Origin: Endocalyx cinctus
Taxonomy: Eukaryota > Ascomycota > Sordariomycetes > Amphisphaeriales > Apiosporaceae
Reading direction: 5' to 3'
NCBI GenBank assembly: GCA_001600455.1
Contig: BCKC01000011.1
Location: forward strand, 186,001-250,000
Length of the DNA stretch: 64,000 nt
Shown: positions 1-11,071 of the stretch, one piece after another
Numbering within the stretch: the stretch's first letter is position 1
Layout of the letters: every line of letters starts with the position of its first letter
Program-made: the position numbers and the translations under genes
The notes under the pieces: generated by a model
Told to the model about the DNA's origin: nothing
What the model saw: the letters and a program-made list of their open reading frames with translations, nothing else
The model's database searches: none

Positions 1-60
1 GTTCTAAGGTTGTCTCAGAATTATTGCATAGGTGTATTTACTAGTTATATTGATTTTCAA

Positions 61-762
61 AGAGTCTTGCTATTTGCACCTTGATTTTTCAACCTTAGCT
101 GCACCTTGATTTTTGACAGCTGCATTACAGCTGCACACCAAGCCTAATCTAGTAAAGTATATGAGATTACAATATCGGAAAAATATATTTTCAACCATAC
201 TTACTTACAACAACATATTTCTTCTAATAGACATATTTTATATGTAATTTATATGGTATTATTGTCGTTAATAGGACTATTGAGTATTTATTATTTTTGA
301 AGTTGAATATGATAGTGACTTAATTAGCTGTGAATATGATAATTATCGTAAGTTAGCTAATAAGGCCCCTATACCCTTAAACGCACTAGAACTTAGCGCT
401 TAGCCCCCTAATTTCCAGGGGTCTTACAGGGCACATACCCACTAATCGCACTATAACGTACCGCGGATTATCACGGCTTATATCAATTGAATAGCTAATT
501 GACACTCAGCAATAACTTTACAAATAACTCATCAATTCTTTTGATATATATATCGTTCAATTGCGATTTTCAAGATCTATTTAGTTGAGTAATCTCACAC
601 TTTTACTTATTTTTTTTCGGTTGGTTGATAGTTGTGTAAAAAAACAGTATATTTGTATGTAGCCAGTTATATCCAGATTTGGAAGTGTACAGCTGTAATG
701 CAGCTGTCAAAAATCAAGGTGCAGCTAAGGTTGAAAAATCAAGGTGCAAATAGCAAGACTCT
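61..762. mobile_element. Non-autonomous DNA transposon (MITE-like) with 73-bp terminal inverted repeats
   Basis: Bases 61-133 and 690-762 are perfect inverted copies of each other, starting AGAGTCTTGCTATTTGCACC. The hexamer TTTCAA sits just outside both ends (55-60 and 763-768) and is a possible target-site duplication. Within each arm the phrase TGCACCTTGATTTTT occurs twice. The roughly 550-bp interior is AT-rich and has no convincing reading frame, so the element would depend on a transposase made elsewhere. The superfamily is not decided: a 6-bp duplication does not settle between hAT and others. Confidence 0.85.
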
Positions 763-1455
763 TTTCAAATAGCTATAACATTTATCCAAATGCCTATCTA
801 TATATGCATGCTTCTCTGCTGTAATAGTCTCCCTTAATTCCTCCTACTACTCCGCCGATCTAACCTCTATATCATATCACCCTTTTAGGTATTGATATTT
901 CAAGCTCCATTCCTTTATCTTGTCCCGTCTAAGTTACCACAGGCCGCATGAATCAATTGGCTGCGCTAATCTCCAGAACTGACATAAGCATACCTAAAAA
1001 AAAACCCCCAAAAGAAAACGCAAGAAAACGTGATAATAGCTACATAAAAAGATGTTTACATCGGATAAGTCGAAGCTTATACTCAATATATCGCACCGTA
1101 ATCATAGCTACAAGTAAGTCAAAGTATAAAATGTTCAAGAAATTAAATTAGGTAGACTTTTTTTTAGGTAAAAAAAGGAGGGGCATCTAGACGTGACTGT
1201 AGTATAGAATGACTTCCTAGGAAGTTACAGTATGTCCTCTTATGTAAAAAATAATACTGTAGTGGCCTAATTCTAGTTCTAGTGTATAAATTAGCAGCTT
1301 GCTTGGTGTGATCACCACTAAAAATAACCTGTAAGGCGGTAACCCCTCGCAACGTGGGCCCCACTTACTATTTTTCTCACCAAAATAATAACTTTCGGAA
1401 CTAATCAGCTCAACATGACGGATCAATACGTCAACACAAGTAAACGAATATTAAC
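763..1455. other. Intergenic spacer, no gene seen
   Basis: AT-rich DNA between the inverted-repeat element and the nuclease-kinase gene. It holds only short frames without recognisable domains. The last 100-200 bp presumably include the promoter of the gene starting at 1456, but no specific motif can be called. Confidence 0.5.
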
Positions 1456-3818
1456 ATGGACGACACGAATAGAGTAAACGAGCTTGAAAAGCTTCTTCAA
1501 GAGGAACGACGACGCGCCGAGAAAGCAGAGTTAGGACGACAAGAGGAACGACGACGCGCCGAGAAAGCAGAGTTAGAACGACAAGAAGAGCGACGACGCA
1601 CCGAAGAAGAACGACGGCGTGCCAATGAGGCGAACCAACGTGCTGATATATTAGAATATCAAACGCGTCCCACGACATTAGACGAATATATAGAAGCCTG
1701 CCACAGCCAGGTCTTTTCTCGCTTGGCTGTTGAGAAGGATATAAAGCTGACGACGAGAGGTCCGATTACCAACCCACGAAATAAATTATGCCCGACAAAC
1801 CTCAAGCCATGGCCCAACCTTATAGATCAGCAGAGGACTATCTTTGGTACCATCTATGATACTTTCCCAACGTCCGCCCAACTATTCGAGAGCCGAATTT
1901 TTTTGATCGGCCTAGGCAACAGAATTTCCCGGAAGCCGATAGCGAGCGAGAAGGAGCTCGAATCTTTCTTGCATAATAGCGTGGAGGATCCGGTCAGATC
2001 AATTATAGAACAGCTTAGACAAGTGGACGACGTGACACACGAGTTCGCCCTCGGAGACGGTATCATCTTCGAAAACCACCCCAGCGCGCTCAGCGATATC
2101 GCGGAAGAAGTACTTCAGCAGCAGTCTCCCTCCACACCACCGCGCACACCTGATCCCGGTCTAGACCTTAATAAGCTCCGACCCGACCAGATATGCATTT
2201 ATCGCTCTGAAAACGGCCTCTCCACCAGGCGCACGATGATTTACGTATGCGAATACAAGGCGCCACACAAGTTGACCGCTCAGCATTTACGAGTCGGCCT
2301 ACGCCCTATGAACATCTATAAAGAAGTTGTTAACCGAAAAACGATCCCGACCCCTTCCGATCCCGAGGGTCTCTTCAAATATCACGCCGAAAGGCTAACC
2401 GCCGCCGCCATTACCCAGACCTATCACTACATGATCGAGGGCGGCCTCGACCACGGGCTCTTGACTACCGGCGAGGCCATTGTTTTCCTCAAAATTAATT
2501 GGGCGAATCCTGGGACGCTTTATTACCACCTAGCCGAACCTTGTTCCGAAGTCTCCGCCCACCCAAGTGACTTCCACTCTTGTACGGCTGTCGGCCAGTA
2601 TCTAGCCTTTAGTCTTTTAGCTCTCGGATCGCCGGGCCAAAGGCGCGGGCATGGGCAGGAGGAACGTCGCGCGGCTATCGAAAGTTTACGAACGTGGGCG
2701 GAAGATTTTGAAACTACGCTTCGTTCTATTCCAGAAAGCGAACGGACACTACCAAGCGGCTCGACCGGATACGAACCCACCAGTTACTCGAAAATACACC
2801 GGTCACCGTATCTCCTTCGGTTGGAGGCGATTGCGCCCCTGCAGAACCTTCCCGGAGGCGAAGCGATCCACCAGAATCATCCGATGACGAACCAACTCCT
2901 AACATGCCGGAAACTCCCAGTCCGGACGAGAAGCGAATTAATACAGAACAAGGGCCTCGGCGTAGTCGACGAATACTGACTCGACGACCGCACGGCGGAG
3001 GCGGCGATCAACAGACACGGCAGTACTGCACTCAGAAATGCCTACTTGGACTGATTGAGAACGGTCGTCTGGATCAGGGTTGTCCTAACCTAACACTTCA
3101 CGCCGGGCAAAGCGGCGGCACTAATCATCCCGTCACACACGCTCAGTGGTTACAACTTCTCGAGGAGCAGATGAAGGCATCGCTTGATAATGGAATAATA
3201 CCATTAAAGCAGGAAGGCGCGCGGGGAGGTTTATTTCAGGTAACTCTACTTGCCTACGGTTATACTTTCATCAGTAAAGGCACGGTACAAGCCTTCGTCA
3301 AAGATCTCGAACATGAGGCGGCAGTATATAAACGCCTCCGACCAGTACAAGGACGCACCGTGCCCGTATTCCTAGGTGCCATTGATCTACGGCGTATAAA
3401 AAAGATATATTATTACGACCACCGAGTCTACGTCATACATATGACCTTTCTTTCGTGGGCGGGATATGACTTTGACGATCCTAAAATTATGGGGGGTGCG
3501 GGAAAGATGCTTCGAGAAAAGACGATACGGTCTTTAAGATCAATACATCAGGAGGGCGTGGTGCACACGGACGTACGAGGGGCAAACATGTTATTTAATC
3601 CCAAGACCAAAGGGGTCATGATCATTGATTTTGAAAGGGCCTTGTTACTTAAACCGCCTCGACGTCCATTAGCCCCCTCGGTACCTAATAAACGTGTGTG
3701 GTCACGAGAGGCGCCGGACGCTCAGAAGCAGGCAAATGCTCCAAAACCTCAGAGCGAGATGAATTTAATATATGCCGAAGACATTGCAATGGCAGAGGGG
3801 GTGTTTTTGGAGCTTTAG
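1456..3818 (+). pseudogene. PD-(D/E)XK nuclease-like plus protein-kinase-like fusion protein, frameshifted
   Basis: The first frame (1456 to about 2810) starts with an Arg/Glu-rich coiled coil built of repeated EERRRAEKAEL units. It continues into a domain with RPDQIC and, some 20 residues later, CEYKAPH, the D...ExK arrangement of PD-(D/E)XK nucleases. The second frame (about 2800-3818) carries RQYCTQKCLLGL, then a kinase-like domain with HTDVRGANMLF (HxD and Asn) and IDFERA in place of DFG. Both parts belong to a large, common fungal family normally encoded by one frame of about 800 residues; nuclease-kinase fusions of this type are related to Crinkler-like effectors. No good GT..AG intron links the frames, and the Pro/Ser/Arg/Asp-rich linker switches frame near 2800-2825, which fits one missing base. 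Either the gene is broken or the assembly has an indel. Confidence 0.75.
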
Positions 3819-5872
3819 GTCGGCAGTCACAAATGTTTTTTAGCAAGTTATCGTAAGGTCGAGCATTACTGTAATACAATTATTTTAAGATTATATATAA
3901 ATTACGACTAGTAATGGCTCGATGGCCTTCGCACTCTGACTGGGATTTAAATAATGTGGCTGTCTGCTAAATTTAGGGTCATATAACCGTCCAGGTATTG
4001 GGAACGGGAGACTTTAGTTACTGGTCGCACTAAATACTAGTCAAACTGAAGACCCCAGAAAGTCCTGACTGGTAGGGCTGGCGAAAATCATCCACCCTTA
4101 CTAGTCAACATGTTTATTTTTCCCGTCCATTACCAGTCAACTAAACCCCACACTACCAGGAACCAGGGCTGTAAGAAGACCCAGCTGGACGACTCTTCTA
4201 TACCAGTCAATCTTGCGCATCTGACCAGTAGTTAAGAACCTAAGGGGACAATTTTATCCATTACCAGTCAAAACAATATTATACATTATAATTAACAAAT
4301 CATACTTAGGTTATTAAATACTAGTAATACTGTACTGGAACTATGTACATATTGCTCTTCGTTGACAGGGTAGTCGACTTACTGTAATAACCTTCATGTA
4401 TGGCTGCGAAATAGCTATCGCTGCACACGTATTCAATGCTCAGCAGTGAGCATGGATAAGCAGGATTATACTTTACCATCAGTTGCCTGCTTAGTAGTGT
4501 ATTATTTAGTGAGTAAAGCACAGGGAATACGTAACCTAACTGTGTTGTATAATACTCTTTTCAAATAGACGACCCTAATTCTTATCTGATCCCTACCCCA
4601 ATTGTCATCCCCTAACTGTCATCCCTCGAATTAATTCGTCTTACAGTACAACCATCACTTCTTGAAAAATATGTATTTTCGAATTCGGAAAACTTCAAAG
4701 CCTCGGTTGGCTCTTTAGGGCAGAGTTGTATGACGTGCTGGCCCAAATTTTTTAAAGCGTCCAGCGAGATCCCGGCTGTATTAATTAGTTTTCTCGGAAA
4801 CTTGGCAAGATCTGTTTACTTACATGATCATTTCGGCTTGATTCGAGGCAAATAACAAGGGAACTAGTGAACCTTGCGCGTAAGTGAACTACCGGTTGGC
4901 AAGTCGCCTACGGGTCTTCACGTCTTTCCTCGACAACGATAATGCCACGCGACATATATCAATCTCAATGCTCTTATTAGCATTAGGCAGCCCAGAAGCT
5001 GGGACCAAACTTAGAATCGTAGGATTTAATAAAGATTTATAATATAATACCTAATCAATTTATTTACTCTGGTCAGTCTACATGACTGATTAGTCGTTTT
5101 AAAGGTGCATAAGTATGTACTGTACTGTACTGTAAACGATTTAGTTCTGTACTTAGCATAATTCTCGTACGATAACCACCGGTCTAGATACGCTTTCAAG
5201 GTTGTATTAAAGTCCATCGATATGTTTTTGGTTACATATATATATTGCTTTGGCTGGAATGCTGACCTACGGCATAGAGGCACAGGGACTTCTGGGCCAA
5301 CCCCACTTACCGTTTATCTTTTGAAAGAAGGTGGAAAACGGGCCGAAGTGAGCAATTGCTTTTGTCTACTAAGCTTAACCATAAACGGTACTTATGACAA
5401 GGATCGAGCGACCCGCATGGGTGGGTTTACGAGTTTGCATAAGGGCTTCAGAGTAGGCATTTATGCTTAAATAATAAGTAGCCAGGCGTAATATCCACAA
5501 TCGACCCCGATGGCCGCCTTTTGCACCCGTAGTATTCAAAGAGGTCAACTGAGAGTATTTATAGTGCCTGTCTAAATTCATATTCCACGATACGTAACTA
5601 GCTCTCGTAAGTAGTAAACATCTTCGCCTACTCATTCATACATATAGCCTTAATCCTATGCCGGTTGGTAGGCTACGACTCTGTTTAAAAGGAAAAGGCC
5701 TGCCCGTTGTGGGATTTCTGAACTTACCCCCATTTTCTAACATATATTTATTTCATGTTGAACTTTACCTTCAGAGCCAACGTAGATGTGGACTATTTCA
5801 AGACCTAACCTCGTATCGAAAGCTTGCGGTAGCTTTTTTTTTTTTTTTTTTTTTTTTCAAAACTTTGGACCG
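3819..5872. other. Long intergenic spacer holding a motif cluster
   Basis: About 2 kb without a convincing gene. The first part holds the ACYAGTCA cluster described separately. The remainder has scattered short frames only. It ends in a T run of more than 20 bases shortly before the start codon at 5873. Confidence 0.5.
4018..4330. repeat. Cluster 1 of the ACYAGTCA / TGACTRGT motif
   Basis: Within about 310 bp the words ACTAGTCA, ACCAGTCA and their complements TGACTGGT/ACTGGTC occur about nine times on both strands, for example near 4036, 4067, 4103, 4134, 4203, 4224 and 4264. They are spaced irregularly and often followed by AA. Equivalent clusters occur in two other intergenic spaces of the left part of the window. 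They could be binding sites for a sequence-specific protein or the remains of a repeat; the sequence does not say which. Confidence 0.6.
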
Positions 5873-6385
5873 ATGAATATCAACACTCTCTTTGACATGC
5901 CATCTCCTCTCCACATAGTGATCGACGACGATGTCAGCCCGCATGATAGCGGGGAAAAGCTTTTTCAAAAAGAGCTATTTACGACGTCTATCCAAGGTAA
6001 AGCTGGTCTCAGCGCGCTTGTACTAGTCTTTATTTATTAAGTCGACAAACTAACCACTTTAACTAATCAAGGACCGGCAGGGAGTTGTGACACGGCCGAG
6101 GAAGATCACTCGTTTGCTTGCGCAGCCCCATCCAGACCTAATACTCCGGTAAATGCCACACCGAATGATCCTGGGCTACACTTTGACGATACACCCGAGA
6201 AGTTAAAGTATCATTGCTACCAGACAGGTGAATGGATGGCTCTAGATTGCTCAGGGATGCTGTATTATGTGAAGATGGTATCCTTCTTTTCTTCTTTTCG
6301 TATGCGCAAATGGCAATCTTTCAAACTCCAATGGGACGATGGGATTACTAAGGGGGCCAGAGAGAGATGCTCGGTCGCGGGCTAG
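5873..6385 (+). CDS. Unrecognised 145-aa protein, two exons
   Basis: Exon 1 (5873-5996) begins with ATG 16 bases after a long T run and encodes an acidic start with IVIDDDVSPHDSG. The intron 5997-6071 has a GTAAAG donor, CTAAC and ACTAAT branch candidates and a CAAG acceptor, and it keeps the frame. Exon 2 (6072-6385) stays open for 104 codons and is rich in Pro/Asp at first (PSRPNTP, DDTPEKLKYHC), then basic and aromatic. A further intron near GTATCC at about 6270 cannot be excluded. I recognise no domain. The gene converges on the minus-strand gene that ends at 6448. The continuous frame across the splice junction is the main support. Confidence 0.5.
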
Positions 6386-6447
6386 AAGTAGGATCCATCT
6401 CGACTGGGAATCGCACACAGGCGAAATCGTCTCTTATGTTTTAAAAG

Positions 6448-7296
6448 CTAGTTCTGAACATATTCTTGTAGCTGTATAAGAACATCTTCGAAATCAAGTT
6501 CGTGGCTGCCAAGGTTGTGAATGATGTCTGAGAGCCGAATACACGCCTGAACGAGTCGCGGAGAGCACTGCCTCGCAGCATCCAAGGCAATATTTCTAAG
6601 CGATGGCTCTTCGAGTTTTGAAGCTCTTGAAAATTTGAAAATCATAGTCTAGTTAGTAAGTTCGGAAAACCAATTGAAGACTACGTACATTAATTCCTCC
6701 ACCGCGTCAGAATAGAGAAGCAGGAAAAAGGGTGAAGGTCCCGAAAGTTCCCACCATCTCTGACCTAGGCGTATACGCTCTGTTAACGTCCGTCTGAGCG
6801 TAGTAGCATTTGTCTGTGAATCTATTACACGAGACTTTTCCTGTGCGTCCATGTACATGTCTATTGCGATTGCTTCGTCCCGATATGTGCATTCTCGATG
6901 GATCAGTCCATTATTTCTATCTTCTTGAATAAGTTGCGTCAATACTGTAACCAAATTTCTTAACTGAACATAAGCCAGTCTTCGAAACAGTTTGTCCCTG
7001 TGATTTAAAATGATGCTATCTATCGTTCTGAAAGCAGCGACGATACGAGGATCTGAGCTCAAGATGTTTGTGGGGATGGTCGTTTGCTTGTTCACGAATG
7101 TCCAGCTAAATAACGCGGCCTTACAATATTCGACCAGGAAGCATGTAGCATTAGTCCGGATAATTTTCAAGGGCGGATTACTTAACCTCGATTTCTTTTT
7201 GGACTGCCGCGGGTGACCCCTGGCGGTGCTTGATGGTTTTTCCAATAAAAATTGAACTTCGGGAGAACTGGTACTAGAAGAACTGTCTAGGTCCAT
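6448..7296 (-). CDS. Unrecognised 261-aa protein, two exons
   Basis: Exon 1 (7296-6689) starts with a Ser-rich, basic segment (SSSSTSSPEV, then PRQSKKKSRL) and continues as a mostly helical region with the Trp-rich stretch RWWELSGPSPFF. A 63-nt intron (6688-6626) has a GTACGT donor, a canonical ACTAAC branch and a CAAG acceptor. It removes an in-frame stop and keeps the frame. Exon 2 (6625-6448) continues with a helical C-terminus ending QLQEYVQN. No family is recognised. There is no signal peptide or membrane segment, and the Lys/Arg patch near residues 30-37 could be a nuclear signal. It converges on the gene at 5873-6385. Confidence 0.6.
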
Positions 7297-8440
7297 TTGA
7301 CGCGCTAAGAAAAGGTCCTTGTATATGATTTACTAGTAAGATCGTTGCCTCCATGTATTGTGAAGGGGCGGATGTTAAACTTTTATATACTTATGCAAAT
7401 CGCGTAAGCTATGGTCTAACCCGGGAACTTGATTCCCGACTCCTGGATGGGCGCTTCTCGTACTAGTAAACCAGGTTACGCTCGAAAGGAAATATGCCGC
7501 AAATATAATCACAGCATCTCTCCCAATACCAGGATGGAGGACAAACTGTACCAGTATCGCGGTACCTCCAAATGGGTCTAAGAACACTGACTGGTAGCAT
7601 GGATTATATGTCTAATTGGTTAATAGTCAAGCATGGTATGCCATTCCAGCTTCCTGGTCTAGTGGTTCCACCTCAAACTTCTTACCAGTCTGACACCTGA
7701 CTAGGAACTGATGAAAGAAGCACGCAGTGCGTGGATCTTACCAGTCAACGTAAAATAAATCAATTCATGCCTACTGTACCAGGTATATCGTCCGAATACA
7801 TACCTATAGCCCTCCACCTGCGCCTTAATTTAATTGATTGGCTTCTAAAGTTTATTTCGTACCTTTCTATATAAATTTCGAGTGGTCTACAAAGTGAACT
7901 TTCGCCACCTATTAGTTAAAGTTAGTACCGATATTTTGGGCACTGACAGCTCCTCAATTAGTTGCTGGAAATAATATTCAGATGCCTGGCCCAGTCTAGC
8001 GTCTTAATATGCGACTGTGATCGCTCTAGCTAGCGTTAATTAGTAACTACTCTATAAACACTTTTCGAAGGTTACGTCAATACCAACAGATGCAATATAT
8101 GCGGAACCCCGCTAATAAGAGTCCCTCTACATTGGAATTATTATAATTATATGAGGAGTGGAAATAAGGTATGTATACGGAACGCGGACACGCTTAAAAT
8201 ATACGAGCGGCCGCTGGGTAACCTTGTACTTTATTTTGTGCCCTGAATTTCATTAGACGTAGTTTTTCTTTTTACGTCTGTAGTGGGATCCAGAGCTTAT
8301 GCCAGCGGCTTGCTATTTCCTTTGCGTTGGTGTCTTTATGTGTTCTTATTCGCTCTATAATTGGAATTCCCAGCGCACCCAGACATCCAGGCTTTTTACC
8401 AAACTAAACAGGCAATGGTTTCATTCGATCACTGTCCAAT
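7297..8440. other. Intergenic spacer with motif cluster 2
   Basis: About 1.1 kb between two minus-strand genes. The first half contains the second ACYAGTCA cluster; the second half shows nothing I can assign. Short open frames here have no recognisable content. Confidence 0.45.
7328..7790. repeat. Cluster 2 of the ACYAGTCA / TGACTRGT motif
   Basis: The same words as in cluster 1 recur: ACTAGTAA near 7331 and 7461, TGACTGGTAG near 7588, ACCAGTCTGAC near 7683, TGACTAGG near 7698 and ACCAGTCAAC near 7741, with related ACCAGG/CCTGGT words between them. The cluster lies upstream of the minus-strand gene at 6448-7296 and downstream of the reductase. It is looser than clusters 1 and 3. Confidence 0.5.
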
Positions 8441-10486
8441 CTACTCCATCTTCTCCGCATTTTCTGTCTTCTCCGTATTTTTTATCTTCAACCCCGTTTC
8501 GACATGGTCAAAGCCGTTGGGACTTGGCCGGAACTCCATCTCCGCAAAGTTGACAGGTCGGCTTGGCTTGGTGCAAGACAGGACCATACCACGGACTTTG
8601 TTTGAGAACTGTGGATCACCGCATGCTATAACATTATTAGTTATTAGCGTACTTGGAGGTTGCAGAAAACACTTGCCCACGACAATGCTACGACCGGGAG
8701 ACCGAATATCTTGGGAAATCAAATTCATAAGGTAGCTTGATTCTGTGGCCCCCTGATTCTTTGCGTAAGAATATCTCCAATAGTCTGAGGTCGTAAAAGG
8801 TGCTTTTTCGTCGTTGACAGGGGAGTAACACCAAAAACAGAGCAAGGGCTATATCTATTAGTAAGCTTTTTATAATGAGGGAGGATGTTACGTGCATTGT
8901 CTGTTTCCAGCTCTCTCAGCTGTTCGAGCTCCGAGAGCGCCCACTCTAGTTGTGAATTATCTTCAACGCTCCAGAAGATAGAGACTCTCCTAATAGAGTC
9001 TCGGAATAAGTGCAAGTTGGAAAAAATAGGCCACTTCTTCTTCGCAATCACATCGTGTTTTCGGCGTTCCAGTAGTTGAGCAGCGGACGCGAGGACTCCG
9101 GCGATACCGATTCCCTTTGCTGTTAGTATGACCGTCTCGTACAGATACAAAGAAAGGTCTTGGCCGTATGGGCCATCGAGGAGAAGTCTTTGACCCTCGC
9201 GTATATCTCTAAACTCCGAGTTTTGGCCTCGGTAAGCGGCGAGAAAAGCGATCTCGGACGGTGGCTTCTCGGACGGTGGCTTCTCGGACGGTGCAATCCC
9301 AGGCGGTGGAATCTCAGGCAACTTAGGACTGCGCCAAAAAACCATAAGCGGGCGGCTGTTCCATAACCGACGCGGGCCCCAGGGGCGAACATAAAAGTAG
9401 CTACCTGGGTAGAGGTTGATCGATCCCTCAGCGCTTACGCGAATATATGCGGCGTTATTGTATACCCGCAACTCCTTTACGACTGTTTTGGGCAAGTAGA
9501 AAAGTGTCTTAAGCGTACGATAGGCTGTGGTCAAACCCCATAATGCACTAGCAGCCAGGACACAAGCTTTGGGGACGGCGTCAACTTGAAGGAACACATG
9601 CCAGAAGAGACCCCCAAGAGACGTTGCTGCGAGTATAATGTGTATGACACGGAATTTAGCCCCTAAGTAGGCTCGAAACCAAAAAATCGAGGTGAAAAAA
9701 ATAGCAACGAACCCTCCGGCAGCCTTAGATTCGTTAACGTGGGATCGACCTAAAGAAAGCGGGACTTACCATATACCCGGAAACCGTGACATGATCCATT
9801 CGGGATTGCTTCAACTTGGATACTGTATGCACCAATCCCTCTAGAATAGCCACCCTTCCGATCCAGTGATGGGCCAGATAGTACGTTGGAAGCGGAGCAT
9901 CCAGAAGGTCGGCCAAGGGGTTTGTTCTACCGCCAACAAAAAGGGGTAAAATATTGATGATTGTCATCACAGCCATTCTCGGTGGCACATCGTCGGCGTT
10001 ACGAATCCATAACGAAAGCGACAGTACATTAGACGCTAAGTATCCCATAAAAACAAGAAGCTCCAGCCGAGTGACGCCCATAATATAGCGCCGTCGTCGT
10101 AAGACAAGAGGATAACGAACGTGACGAAGAAAGCCAACGACGAAAAATGGTACTGCTAAGTTTACAAATCTTCGTGTTAACTTAAGCAAGGGATACAGCA
10201 CGAGTAGGCCGCCGAACAGAATCGCATAAAATTCAATGGGCTTCATCTTGAGCTGTAGGAATTCATCCGAGGGAACAACGACTACCACGGGAAAGGTTAA
10301 ATGAGGGTTGATTTTATTCTGTACGTCTAGTTTATATACACTTTCACCGCGTAACGTGTCCAGATCCAGGAACCTGGCTTCGAACCTGGCTTCGAACCCG
10401 AGAACGATACACAAGCCAGCTATTACATAGGATCTTATAGTCCCCACGCACGGATTTATAGTACTTGTTAGAGTAATAGTATCCAT
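8441..10486 (-). pseudogene. Ferric-reductase-like (FRE) transmembrane oxidoreductase with two frameshifts
   Basis: Exon 1 (10486-9770) encodes membrane helices and the haem-ligand region YYLAHHWIGR...LVHTV of ferric reductases. A 46-nt intron (9769-9724; GTAAGT donor, GTTAAC branch, CTAAG acceptor) leads to another membrane stretch (YLGAKFRVIHIILAA). The reading frame shifts near 9597. The next frame (to 8725) has the FAD-type segment PGSYFYVRPWG with RPLMVF where HPF is usual, and the NADPH-binding segment GPYG...VILTAKGIGIAGVL. A second shift in a run of five G near 8750 moves the C-terminus (IACGDPQFSNKVRG) into the frame ending at 8441. These enzymes move electrons from NADPH through FAD and haem to external metal. 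The two indels suggest decay or assembly error. FRE genes are a recognised Starship cargo family, and a DUF3723 gene lies 5 kb away. Confidence 0.8.
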
Positions 10487-10510
10487 TTACAGCAACAACT
10501 TTTTCCGACT

Positions 10511-11071
10511 CTAGAAGAAATCTGCATCTAGTACATGTATGTTTTTTGCTGCCCAGCCCAGGAATAATCTCATGGGTGCTGTGAAGGTCTGCGGCTTGCG
10601 GACGATACCGTAGTTCAGTTTCCTATATGGGCCGGCGTCTGAACCCGATGACGGGTCTAACGAACTAGAGCATGACATGCTTGAAGATGCTGTACTACCT
10701 GAATTCTGGGATTTGATGGTGTCTTCTGGCGTGAGGCATTCGTAATCGGTCAGGTCCCTAGATGGGCCAGCGTCTGAATCAGATGAAAGCTCGGGCGAAT
10801 TAGAGGATGCCGCGCTGAAAGATGCTATGCTGTTGGATTTTTCAGGTTTGATAATGTCTTCCGACGTAAGACATTCGTGAGCGTTCAAGTTAACCCCTAA
10901 GCTCCCCAAGTAGCCGTGATGTGGTTCGAACGTAAACACTTGTCCCTTGTAGGTGCCGATGAGCGCCGCCTTGGCTTCCGTAAGACGATTGAGGTCATAC
11001 ACTTTCCTTAAGAGCCCTTCGCGCCGCGTTTTGTACCGCCGTATCTGCTTCTGAACCTTCGTTCGGCCCAT
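10511..11071 (-). CDS. MADS-box-like small protein with two internal repeats (186 aa)
   Basis: Residues about 8-50 read RRYKTRREGLLRKVYDLNRL, then AKAALIG and GQVFTFEP. This matches the spacing of the MADS/SRF signature (basic RR.GL.KK helix, L..L.xA..ALI strand, then G....f), although several consensus residues differ. Many fungi carry such divergent MADS-like proteins. After the domain come two related Ser-rich units, each starting ECLT(S/P)ED and ending near SDAGP(S/Y)R, about 43 residues apart. There is no signal peptide. The gene starts with ATG at 11071 and lies 25 bp upstream of the reductase start on the same strand. A transcription-factor role is inferred from the domain only. Confidence 0.55.
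   Translation of the reverse strand: MGRTKVQKQIRRYKTRREGLLRKVYDLNRLTEAKAALIGTYKGQVFTFEPHHGYLGSLGVNLNAHECLTSEDIIKPEKSNSIASFSAASSNSPELSSDSDAGPSRDLTDYECLTPEDTIKSQNSGSTASSSMSCSSSLDPSSGSDAGPYRKLNYGIVRKPQTFTAPMRLFLGWAAKNIHVLDADFF

Noticed and set aside
8299..8735. Plus-strand frames opposite the reductase 3' end
   Set aside because: The minus strand carries the conserved reductase C-terminus (ACGDPQFSNK), so these are shadows.
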